Shown: piece by piece, positions 7,332 to 12,469 of the stretch
How positions within the stretch are numbered: position 1 is the first letter of the stretch
Layout: every line of letters starts with the position of its first letter
DNA from: UBA1388 sp964555515
GTDB taxonomy: Bacteria; Patescibacteriota; Microgenomatia; UBA1400; PJMF01
Direction: 5' to 3'
Assembly: GCA_964555515.1 (NCBI GenBank)
Contig: CAZKSJ010000029.1
Span: 1 to 12,469 of the forward strand
Length of the DNA stretch: 12,469 nt
Notes under the pieces: model-generated
The model's database searches: none
The model's input: the letters and a program-made list of their open reading frames with translations, nothing else
What the model was told of the DNA's origin: nothing
Translations under genes and position numbers: made by a program

Positions 7332-9317
7332 CTACAGTGACCCGATTAGTTTCGCCTGAAATTGTTGAGTAACGGTGTCAATAATTTTTTGTCTCAGTGG
7401 TTGGATTTCTGCAGAAGAAAGTGAGCGGTGAGGGTCATTAAAAGTAATTTCGAAGGTAAAGTTGTGTTCGTAAATATCCTTTAACTCCACAGCCGTAACT
7501 TTCGCGTCAGCCGTAATAATTGTCTGCATGACTTTGCCAAGTGCAGTTTTGGGTGGCAGCTGAAACGTTAAATCTTCCTTTAAAGCTTCACCTTTAGAAA
7601 TTGGTTGGTAATGAGGGTGAGTCTTGAGATGTGGTAGTAGTTTTGAAAAATTAATTTCTACAGCAATTCTGCTTTGGGGTAGGATTTTGATTGTTCCAAC
7701 CAGATTAGTGCCAGAGTCATTGCCGATGAGCAGATCGGCTGCCAGGTCAGAGGTTTGTTTGATGGTGATTTGGTCAACAAAAAAGCGGCGTAAAAATGCC
7801 TCTATTTCTCCCCTGAGTTCACGATAAGGTAAATTGCAGACCAACGTTAGGTGAAACTCTTGTTTGGGTAGCTCACCGGCTTGAGGGTGATAAACATGGG
7901 CCAACTCAAATAGCTCCAGTTGTTTTCTATCGGGATGTTGATCCATTACCTCCAATAGAGACGGAACCAGACTGCGTCTTAAATAGACTCGATCATCGGT
8001 TAAGGGATTGGCTAATTTGAGATGATCAGTGAGTGGATGGCCCGATTGGGTTGCCAAATCGGCGCTAACCATGGAGTATGTGTAAAGTTCTTGCCAACCC
8101 AAGTCGGCGAGCATTTCTTTGACCCGGTGCTCAATCTCAAATCTCATCTCTGTTGGCCGGTTGGTGGGAATCGGGGTGTCCATCAACTTACTCGGCAAAT
8201 TATGATACCCGTAGATGCGAGCGAGCTCTTCAATCACATCGACTGCGAGCACTAAGTCGGCCCGATAAGTGGGCGGGGTGACGCTTAACGTCTGATCATC
8301 TTGCCACTCAACTACACAACCTAGATCAGCAAGAATGTGAGTAATTTGGTCTTTGGGTAAATCTAAGCCGAGGTAGGCATTGATTTTGTGAGTGGTCAGG
8401 GTAATTTTTGCTGGCTGGGGTGGTAGAGGAAAATCATCATAGACAGGGCTGCCAATTTGCGCGGCGCACAATTCTTGGTATAGCTGCACCGTACGCTTGA
8501 GAACATCCTCTGCTAAGTATGGATCAACCTTCTTTTCCATCAGTTGCGCCGCCACGGTGCGAATGGCATGGGTCATGCTGGCAAAACGCACTTTTTGCGC
8601 GTCAATTGATTCCATTAGCAGCAGAATATTGGTGGTTTTTTCGTTGACTGAAGTATTGGCGGTACCCTTAATAGAGGGTAAATCAATGATACTGCCAGCC
8701 GGGTTTTTGAAAACTACTTCTCCACCAACGGTGATAAAAGATTCACCATCAAGGGTAATAAATTTCTCACCAGCGGCAGCCTCGGTGATAATGATTTCTC
8801 CCCCCTGCTCCATGACTTTGTCGTAGTCAAAGGCGTGGCAAGGATGACCAAGCTCGTGAGTAACATAGTTGGTGATATCAATGGCGGCATCATGCACATT
8901 CATTTCTACTTGTTGCAGTCGGCGAGCCATCCATTCTGGAGTGGGGTTGCGTTTAATGTTGGCCAAAACTACACAAATCATGCGTTGGTTGAGTTGAGGA
9001 TGATTGGTGATTTTGGGCAATGGTAAGGGTGGATCAATGGAGGGTTTGATCTCGATGTTCTCGGCCGGTTTGGGCTTCAACTTGGCAGGTACATCGGCTT
9101 GTTGCAGAATCACCGCGGCCTCGCGCGCGATGCCGCGCACAGACATGCTGTCCACCCGATTGGTAGTCACTTCAATGTCGTAGACTTGATCCCCCGCCCG
9201 CTCCTCTACCCGTTCCACGGATGGACCAGACAACGACAGTAACCGCTGGATATCATCATGACTCGCCTCGGTTTCGAGGTGGTCAAGCAGCCAGTGGTGG
9301 GGAATTAAGATGTTCAT
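7332..9317 (-). CDS. pheT: Phenylalanine--tRNA ligase beta subunit, compact form lacking the EMAP-like B2 domain
   Basis: Beta chain of the cytoplasmic (alpha-beta)2 PheRS; it holds structural, editing and tRNA-binding domains while PheS carries catalysis. At 661 residues it is well below the usual ~800. The N-terminal block runs from MNILIPHHWLLDHL straight into YDIEVTTNRVDSMSVRGIAREAA (46-68), so the tRNA-binding EMAP/OB insertion normally found around residues 40-150 is absent. Next come the B3/B4 domain with DITNYVTHELGHPCHAFD (147-164), the B5 domain with PPTYRADLVLAVDVIEELARIYGY (348-371), the pseudo-catalytic core (about 375-560) and a C-terminal FDX-ACB domain starting at YQPISKGEALKEDL (570-583). 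The glycine-rich editing-loop region reads DLPSIKGT (212-219), unlike the usual GGxxGG(E). AGGAG lies 14 nt before the ATG, inside the end of the preceding small gene. Identification is firm. Confidence 0.96.
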   Translation of the reverse strand: MNILIPHHWLLDHLETEASHDDIQRLLSLSGPSVERVEERAGDQVYDIEVTTNRVDSMSVRGIAREAAVILQQADVPAKLKPKPAENIEIKPSIDPPLPLPKITNHPQLNQRMICVVLANIKRNPTPEWMARRLQQVEMNVHDAAIDITNYVTHELGHPCHAFDYDKVMEQGGEIIITEAAAGEKFITLDGESFITVGGEVVFKNPAGSIIDLPSIKGTANTSVNEKTTNILLLMESIDAQKVRFASMTHAIRTVAAQLMEKKVDPYLAEDVLKRTVQLYQELCAAQIGSPVYDDFPLPPQPAKITLTTHKINAYLGLDLPKDQITHILADLGCVVEWQDDQTLSVTPPTYRADLVLAVDVIEELARIYGYHNLPSKLMDTPIPTNRPTEMRFEIEHRVKEMLADLGWQELYTYSMVSADLATQSGHPLTDHLKLANPLTDDRVYLRRSLVPSLLEVMDQHPDRKQLELFELAHVYHPQAGELPKQEFHLTLVCNLPYRELRGEIEAFLRRFFVDQITIKQTSDLAADLLIGNDSGTNLVGTIKILPQSRIAVEINFSKLLPHLKTHPHYQPISKGEALKEDLTFQLPPKTALGKVMQTIITADAKVTAVELKDIYEHNFTFEITFNDPHRSLSSAEIQPLRQKIIDTVTQQFQAKLIGSL

Positions 9318-9323
9318 ATCAAC

Positions 9324-9683
9324 TTATTCGACTCCTAGATATGGCATTATGGGAGAGTACATGGACTTATAAATGCTATACGTAAAGAAAACAATATACA
9401 TAACCCATAGCAAAATGCTAAAGCTGAGGTCAAATGTAGTTATTTTTTGATATCTTTTTTTAATAAGTGGAATTAAATACTTGTTTATGACAAATAGATA
9501 TGTTGGCACTAAGCCCCAAAATGCAATCAGCACAACATAGGTTATCACTGAGAAGGAAGCGTTGTTTACATCGATAAATAAGGGAATTACACCTATTAAC
9601 AAAAAAACCAAAAAAGCTATGCACATGACGCAACCAATAAATGTTAGGAGCTGGTATAAACTTAATAGTAAAAATTTTTTCAT
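9324..9683 (-). CDS. Small unrecognised membrane protein inserted between pheS and pheT
   Basis: I do not recognise this 119-residue protein. It has three hydrophobic segments (about 13-37, 43-66 and 86-106) with the basic loop KKRYQK (75-80) between the second and third, so it is probably an inner-membrane protein with three helices. Translation is plausible: ATG comes 2 nt after the pheS stop, GGAG lies 12 nt upstream inside the pheS end, and its own TAA is 6 nt before the pheT ATG. Hand-counted GC is 112 of 360 (31%), against about 47-55% in sampled lines of pheS. This suggests recent acquisition or relaxed coding constraint. A structural part of PheRS is unlikely because it is hydrophobic throughout. 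Possible roles (toxin-like, transport accessory, envelope) cannot be separated from sequence. Confidence 0.72.
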   Translation of the reverse strand: MKKFLLLSLYQLLTFIGCVMCIAFLVFLLIGVIPLFIDVNNASFSVITYVVLIAFWGLVPTYLFVINKYLIPLIKKRYQKITTFDLSFSILLWVMYIVFFTYSIYKSMYSPIMPYLGVE

Positions 9684-9685
9684 AT

Positions 9686-10738
9686 TTAAAACTGCTCCAA
9701 AAATCGTAAATCTCCGCTGTAAATGAGGCGAATATCATCAATGTTCATGCCTTCTTTGAGCGTGTAGGTGCGTTCCACGCCCCAACCGAAAGCGAATCCA
9801 GTGTATTTTTCCGGGTCGATGCCGCCAGCTTTGAGCACGTTGGGATGCACCATGCCAGCGCCACCCACTTCGTGCCAGCCAGACTTACAAAACTTGCATT
9901 TCTGTTTGGTGCCATCCTCGGCTGTGACCTGACCAGTGCCGCCGCATATATGGCAAGAAAAATCGACTTCCAAAGATGGCTCGGTGAACTGAAAGTGAAA
10001 AGGCCTAATCCGGCTTTTGGTGCCTGGCCCGTAGAATTCTTGGGCAAAGTAATCGAGTGTGCCTTTCAAATGTTGGAGAGAAATTCCCTCGTCGACAACT
10101 AATCCTTCAAATTGGTGAAACATCTGGGTATGGGTAGCGTCTTGTTGCCGGCGGTAGCAACGGGCAATGTTGATCATCCTGATTGGTGGTTTTGAGTCAT
10201 GCCGCTCCATCTCTCTGACCTGACCATTTGAAGTATGGGTAGTCAAGACCACTTTGCCTTTTTCTTGATCTTCTGGTGCATCGACAAAGAACGTTTCCCA
10301 TTCATCACGCGCCGGATGATCTTTGGGCATGTTCAGGCTTTCAAAAACGTACCAATCCCAATCAACTTCTGGATATCTGACCCTGGTAAAACCAATCCGC
10401 TCAAAAATGCGGGTAATTTCGTCCATGGCTTGGGAGATGGGATGCAAATGACCCATGTGGGGTTTAATACCAGGCGCAGTCAGGTCTACCCAGTCAACTA
10501 TTTCAGGTTGGGATATTTCTTGATCGGCGATGTGTGTTTCCAAAAAAGTTTTGAATTGATTCAAGAGGATGCCTGCCTGCTTGCGCTCGGTTGGGTCAAT
10601 CTGCGTTAACACTTGGGCAATTTGATTGAAGTGTCCCTTTTTCCCTAAATATTTGCTCCGCATACTGCTGGTTATGGTTTCTGAAGCAAGCTGGGTCTTG
10701 AGCAGCTCAATTTGTTGTTTTAATTCGGCAATGGTCAT
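9686..10738 (-). CDS. pheS: Phenylalanine--tRNA ligase alpha subunit
   Basis: Catalytic class II subunit of PheRS that activates phenylalanine and transfers it to tRNA-Phe. The length of 350 is normal. Residues 1-75 form the helical coiled-coil arm that contacts tRNA. Motif 1 lies around HPISQAMDEITRIFERIGF (99-117). The HTSNGQVREM segment (168-177) and motif 2 (IRMINIARCYRRQ, 186-198, then HTQMFHQFEG, 203-212) are intact. The Phe-pocket signature FQFTEPSLEVD (249-259) leads to motif 3 with GFAFGWGVERTYTLKEG (314-330). Between them a Cys4 knuckle, CHIC (262-265) and CKFC (281-284), probably binds zinc; similar inserts are known in many bacterial PheS proteins. It is the first gene of the operon pheS-membrane protein-pheT-ligase-like gene. 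The ATG at 10738 has no Shine-Dalgarno; two 16-bp repeats lie directly upstream. Confidence 0.97.
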   Translation of the reverse strand: MTIAELKQQIELLKTQLASETITSSMRSKYLGKKGHFNQIAQVLTQIDPTERKQAGILLNQFKTFLETHIADQEISQPEIVDWVDLTAPGIKPHMGHLHPISQAMDEITRIFERIGFTRVRYPEVDWDWYVFESLNMPKDHPARDEWETFFVDAPEDQEKGKVVLTTHTSNGQVREMERHDSKPPIRMINIARCYRRQQDATHTQMFHQFEGLVVDEGISLQHLKGTLDYFAQEFYGPGTKSRIRPFHFQFTEPSLEVDFSCHICGGTGQVTAEDGTKQKCKFCKSGWHEVGGAGMVHPNVLKAGGIDPEKYTGFAFGWGVERTYTLKEGMNIDDIRLIYSGDLRFLEQF

Positions 10739-10741
10739 ATT

Positions 10742-10774
10742 TTGAACTTAGGCAAACTTGAACTTAGACAAACT
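10742..10774 (-). repeat. Two tandem 16-bp repeats in the pheS 5' leader
   Basis: Plus-strand reading: TTGAACTTAGGCAAAC (10742-10757) followed at once by TTGAACTTAGACAAAC (10758-10773) and a further T; the copies differ at one base. They end 3 nt before the pheS ATG and begin next to the predicted transcription start (about 10775), so they make up nearly the whole leader. No protein-coding reason for the duplication is visible. They may bind a regulator or simply reflect a recent duplication. Confidence 0.85.
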
Positions 10775-10781
10775 GTTCATT

Positions 10782-10790
10782 ATTGTACCA
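10782..10790 (-). promoter_or_regulatory. Probable pheS operon promoter, extended -10 (TGGTACAAT)
   Basis: The minus strand reads CTGGTACAATAATG. TACAAT (10782-10787) is a 5/6 -10 box with TG one base upstream, an extended -10 arrangement that tolerates a poor -35. The GGTACAATAA core is identical to that upstream of tyrS. A start near 10775 gives a leader of about 37 nt. This promoter would serve pheS and the three genes after it. Confidence 0.55.
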
Positions 10791-10871
10791 GCTTCTCGGG
10801 CTTGATGTTGGCTCGGGATTATCTTTTTGGAGTTGACTGGTTGGTCAATTCTGATTGTCCTATAAAGACTA

Positions 10872-10908
10872 ATCAGGCGAGATCAGCGCACTATCAACGT
10901 ACCATCAG
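10872..10908. repeat. Four ATCAR pentamers phased at 10-11 bp
   Basis: ATCAG at 10872, ATCAG at 10882, ATCAA at 10893 and ATCAG at 10904 are spaced 10, 11 and 11 bp, so they face the same side of the helix. The last three share a longer unit, ATCARCG. They lie about 95-135 bp upstream of the predicted pheS start and just beyond the rplT terminator. The arrangement could be a cooperative protein-binding site, but chance is not excluded. Confidence 0.4.
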
Positions 10909-10934
10909 CGAACTTGAGCGGCTTTATTTTTTCA

Positions 10935-10960
10935 CAAAAAATCCCGCCTGATGGCGGGAT
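10935..10960 (-). terminator. Rho-independent terminator of infC-rpmI-rplT
   Basis: An 8-bp perfect stem, ATCCCGCC (10941-10948) with GGCGGGAT (10953-10960), closes a 4-nt loop. On the minus strand it is followed directly by six Ts (10941-10936). It lies 33 nt after the rplT stop. The plus-strand side lacks a T run, so it acts in one direction. It separates the ribosomal operon from pheS. Confidence 0.93.
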
Positions 10961-10992
10961 GCTTGTTTGACTACTTATTTCTACAAAAATGC

Positions 10993-11343
10993 TTACCGCA
11001 CCGTTTCTACAACCTGCTTGAAAGCATTAAAATCTGAAACAGCTAATTCAGCCAAAATTTTGCGATCCAAAGAGACATTTTTATCACTCATCTGTTTGAT
11101 AAAGCGTGAGTACTTCAGATCAGGATCAACAACTTGTAAAGCGGCATTGATTCTAGTGATCCACAACCGGCGCATGTCACGCTTGCGCAACTTGCGGCCG
11201 ATGTAAGCATACTGGCCAGCATGCAAGTTAGCTTCTTTAGCTCGCTTGTATAACCGGCTGTTGGTGCCACGAAAACCTTTGTTCTGATTTAATATTTTTT
11301 TGTGTCTTTTACGACGGGTAATTCCGGAATCAACTCTTGGCAT
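10993..11343 (-). CDS. rplT: 50S ribosomal protein L20
   Basis: Early-assembly protein of the large ribosomal subunit that binds 23S rRNA and, in several bacteria, represses its own operon. The 116-residue length is typical. Family signatures are clear: the basic N-terminal helix MPRVDSGITRRKRHKKIL (1-18) with KGFRGTNSRLYKRAKE (22-37), GQYAYIGRKLRKRDMRRLWITRINAA (43-68) and the C-terminal YSRFIKQM (78-85) with DRKILAELAV (93-102). It begins 29 nt after rpmI with only a weak purine run (AAAGAAAG) upstream, and is followed by the terminator at 10935-10960. Identification is secure. Confidence 0.98.
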   Translation of the reverse strand: MPRVDSGITRRKRHKKILNQNKGFRGTNSRLYKRAKEANLHAGQYAYIGRKLRKRDMRRLWITRINAALQVVDPDLKYSRFIKQMSDKNVSLDRKILAELAVSDFNAFKQVVETVR

Positions 11344-11372
11344 AATTCTTTCTTTTAATTTTTCGGTCGATA

Positions 11373-11579
11373 TTAGGCAACGCCTACCATTTGCTTAATT
11401 TTTTTAGCCCAAGCGCCTTTGATTTCTACTGGGATACGATAAGCGCGAATAGCTTTCTTACTTTTTTTCCGGCGCAGATGGCGCATGTTTTGGGAGCGAC
11501 GCAGCACTTTACCACTAGCAGTAATTTTGAAGCGCTTAGCGACGCCTTTTCTGGTTTTGTGTTTATTTTTCTTGATCAT
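11373..11579 (-). CDS. rpmI: 50S ribosomal protein L35
   Basis: Small basic protein of the large ribosomal subunit. It has 68 residues, with the family pattern HKTRKGVAKRFKITASGKVLRRSQNMRH (7-34) and a run of Lys/Arg in KKSKKAIRAYR. The start overlaps the last 17 nt of infC in another frame, and AGGA lies 8 nt before the ATG inside infC, so translation is probably coupled to IF3 synthesis. The N-terminus (MIKKNKHKT) is slightly shifted from the common MPKMKTxxx form. Position between infC and rplT confirms the call. Confidence 0.97.
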   Translation of the reverse strand: MIKKNKHKTRKGVAKRFKITASGKVLRRSQNMRHLRRKKSKKAIRAYRIPVEIKGAWAKKIKQMVGVA

Positions 11580-12153
11580 CTTGAGTTCCTGTTACGATTG
11601 CTGGTTGTTGTTTTTTTGCTTCTTTATTACTGACTGGTTGGAGTTGGGCAATCAGTTTTTTACCCAACATTTTTGGTTCCATTTCTAGAGTGGCGATGTC
11701 ATCGGTCGCGGTAATTACTCTAGTAAACATGTTGAAACCAAACTCCTTTTTGGTGATCTGCCTGCCTTTGAATTGCAGGGACAGTCTCACTTTATCACCT
11801 CTTTTGAGGAAGGTTTCTACTTTTTTTAGTCTTGAATCAAAATCGCCATCGCTCATAAACGGAGTAAACCGCACTTCTTTGATATCTTGAGCTTTAGCTT
11901 TTTTCCTACTTTCTGCGTCTTTTTGCTGTTGTTGATACTTATACTTACTAATGTTGATAATTTTCGCGACTGGGGGTTGAGCCTTATCGGCAATCAGTAC
12001 CAGATCTTTTTCTGCGATTCTCGCTCTCTCAATAGCCTCCTTGGTGGTCATCACGCCCAATTGACCGCCCTTTTCGTCAAGTACTCTCACTTCAGCGGCT
12101 CTTATTTGATGATTAGCAGTCACCCAAACACGTGTGTTGGAGTGGTGCTTCAT
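11563..12153 (-). CDS. infC: Translation initiation factor IF-3
   Basis: Binds the 30S subunit, keeps it apart from 50S and checks start-codon/initiator-tRNA pairing. From ATG at 12153 it has 196 residues. The N-domain has ANHQIRAAEVRVLDEKGGQLGVM; the linker helix YKYQQQQKDAESRKKAKA leads to the C-domain with IKEVRFTPFMSDGDFDSRLKKVETFL, GDKVRLSLQFKGRQ and the closing MLGKKLIAQLQP. About 25 polar residues extend past the usual end. The frame is also open to GTG at 12171 (202 residues), followed at once by ATT, the rare start known for infC in other bacteria. ATG is preferred because homologues start close to the NHQIR block and GGAAAAG precedes it, but the start is not settled. First gene of infC-rpmI-rplT. 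Confidence 0.95.
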   Translation of the reverse strand: MKHHSNTRVWVTANHQIRAAEVRVLDEKGGQLGVMTTKEAIERARIAEKDLVLIADKAQPPVAKIINISKYKYQQQQKDAESRKKAKAQDIKEVRFTPFMSDGDFDSRLKKVETFLKRGDKVRLSLQFKGRQITKKEFGFNMFTRVITATDDIATLEMEPKMLGKKLIAQLQPVSNKEAKKQQPAIVTGTQDDQEK

Positions 12154-12192
12154 TGGTCTTTTCCGAATCACCAGGTTTTACTCTTTCTAACA

Positions 12193-12231
12193 AGTTCTTT
12201 GCCTGTTATATCTCTTCTTTCTTGAAGAACT
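12193..12231 (-). promoter_or_regulatory. Possible mutually exclusive hairpins in the infC leader
   Basis: In the predicted infC leader RNA the segment AGUUCUUC (complement of 12224-12231) can pair either with nearby GAAGAG (complement of 12212-12217, about 6 pairs including one G-U) or with more distant AAGAACU (complement of 12193-12199, 7 pairs). The two helices share an arm and cannot coexist. The infC operons of several bacteria are controlled by L20 binding the leader (established knowledge). Whether this RNA does so is only a guess. Confidence 0.3.
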
Positions 12232-12284
12232 GGTATTGTATCTCTAGTCAGAAAAAAATGCAAAGACAATTACCTAAGGGAGGT

Positions 12285-12293
12285 ATTATAGCA
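12285..12293 (-). promoter_or_regulatory. Probable infC promoter, extended -10 (TGCTATAAT)
   Basis: The minus strand reads ATGCTATAATACC: a perfect TATAAT (12285-12290) with TG one base upstream. The -35 position has no good match, as often with extended -10 promoters. A start near 12278 gives a leader of about 125 nt before ATG 12153, much longer than for the other genes here. Confidence 0.65.
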
Positions 12294-12342
12294 TTTTGTG
12301 GGCTGGGGTCTTGCGGACTTGGCTGATTAGGTCTCGATACAT

Positions 12343-12372
12343 TTGGTACTTATTAACAGCTTGAGGTATAAT
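12343..12372 (+). promoter_or_regulatory. tRNA-Val promoter
   Basis: TTGGTA (12343-12348, 4/6 match to the -35 box) and a perfect TATAAT (12367-12372) are 18 bp apart. Transcription would start near 12379, about 11 nt before the mature tRNA 5' end. It is divergent from the infC promoter about 80 bp away. Confidence 0.75.
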
Positions 12373-12389
12373 GCAGGCTCTGGATATTT

Positions 12390-12466
12390 GAACTCGTAGC
12401 TCAGTTGGTTAGAGCGCTTCGTTGACATCGAAGAGGTCAGAGGTTCGAGTCCTCTCGAGTTCACCA
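12390..12466 (+). tRNA. tRNA-Val (anticodon GAC), CCA encoded
   Basis: The complete cloverleaf can be folded by eye. The acceptor stem GAACTCG (12390-12396) pairs with CGAGTTC (12456-12462) over 7 perfect pairs. The D arm is GCTC/GAGC (12399-12402 and 12412-12415) around AGTTGGTTA. The anticodon stem CTTCG/CGAAG flanks loop TTGACAT with anticodon GAC at 12424-12426. The T arm is AGAGG/CCTCT around TTCGAGT. Discriminator A is followed by a genomic CCA (12464-12466). GAC reads GUC and, by wobble, GUU valine codons, and A35-C36 agree with valine identity. Confidence 0.97.
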
Positions 12467-12469
12467 AAT

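Noticed and set aside
9936..9992. Cys4 insert in PheS as a novel zinc module
   Set aside because: A CxxC...CxxC knuckle after the EVD motif is common in bacterial PheS, so it is not new.
10739..10940. T-box riboswitch or phenylalanine-rich leader peptide upstream of pheS
   Set aside because: No AGGGTGG-type T-box core, no run of Phe codons, and the predicted leader is only about 37 nt.
10742..10951. Plus-strand TTG-initiated frame between pheS and rplT
   Set aside because: It spans the pheS promoter, the tandem repeat and part of the rplT terminator and has a rare start; regulatory DNA explains it better.
1..12469. CRISPR array, insertion sequence, phage or defence module
   Set aside because: No spaced direct repeats, terminal inverted repeats, transposase, integrase or recognised defence domains were seen on either strand.

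Overview
The window looks like a piece of a bacterial chromosome carrying mostly housekeeping genes. The likely source is an uncultivated, metagenome-assembled member of the Candidate Phyla Radiation/Patescibacteria, possibly Microgenomates-like. This is inferred from the compact PheT lacking its usual EMAP-type domain, a bifunctional PBP with a very long cytoplasmic head and a Pro/Thr tail, the tight gene packing, and a run of exactly 100 Ns typical of a scaffold gap. The taxon is not proven. Every visible stop codon is TAA or TAG, so the choice of genetic code cannot be tested here.

Layout. (1) 1-1147, minus strand: tyrosyl-tRNA synthetase (tyrS), whose C-terminus runs off the window. (2) 1167-1266: assembly gap. 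(3) 1267-2610, plus strand: an unrecognised protein whose start is lost in the gap. (4) 2649-5789, plus strand: a class A penicillin-binding protein (peptidoglycan glycosyltransferase/transpeptidase). (5) 10738 down to 5838, minus strand: the operon pheS - small membrane protein - pheT - O-antigen-ligase-like membrane protein, convergent with the PBP gene. (6) 12153 down to 10993, minus strand: infC-rpmI-rplT (IF3, L35, L20), closed by a clear Rho-independent terminator. (7) 12390-12466, plus strand: tRNA-Val(GAC) with encoded CCA, transcribed divergently from infC.

How the genes work together. Most of the window serves translation: initiation factor, two ribosomal proteins, two aminoacyl-tRNA synthetases and a tRNA. 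The order infC-rpmI-rplT-pheS-pheT resembles the enterobacterial arrangement, but a terminator and a fresh promoter separate the two halves. The PBP and the ligase-like protein belong to cell-envelope construction.

Most notable observations: an AT-rich orphan membrane-protein gene sits between pheS and pheT; the tyrS HIGH motif reads TLGH; a GGTANAAT promoter core recurs, placed 6-7 nt before the ATG of tyrS and the PBP gene so that both may be leaderless; a 16-bp tandem repeat fills almost the whole predicted pheS leader; and helically phased ATCAR pentamers lie upstream of it. I found no CRISPR array, insertion sequence, phage module or recognisable defence system.
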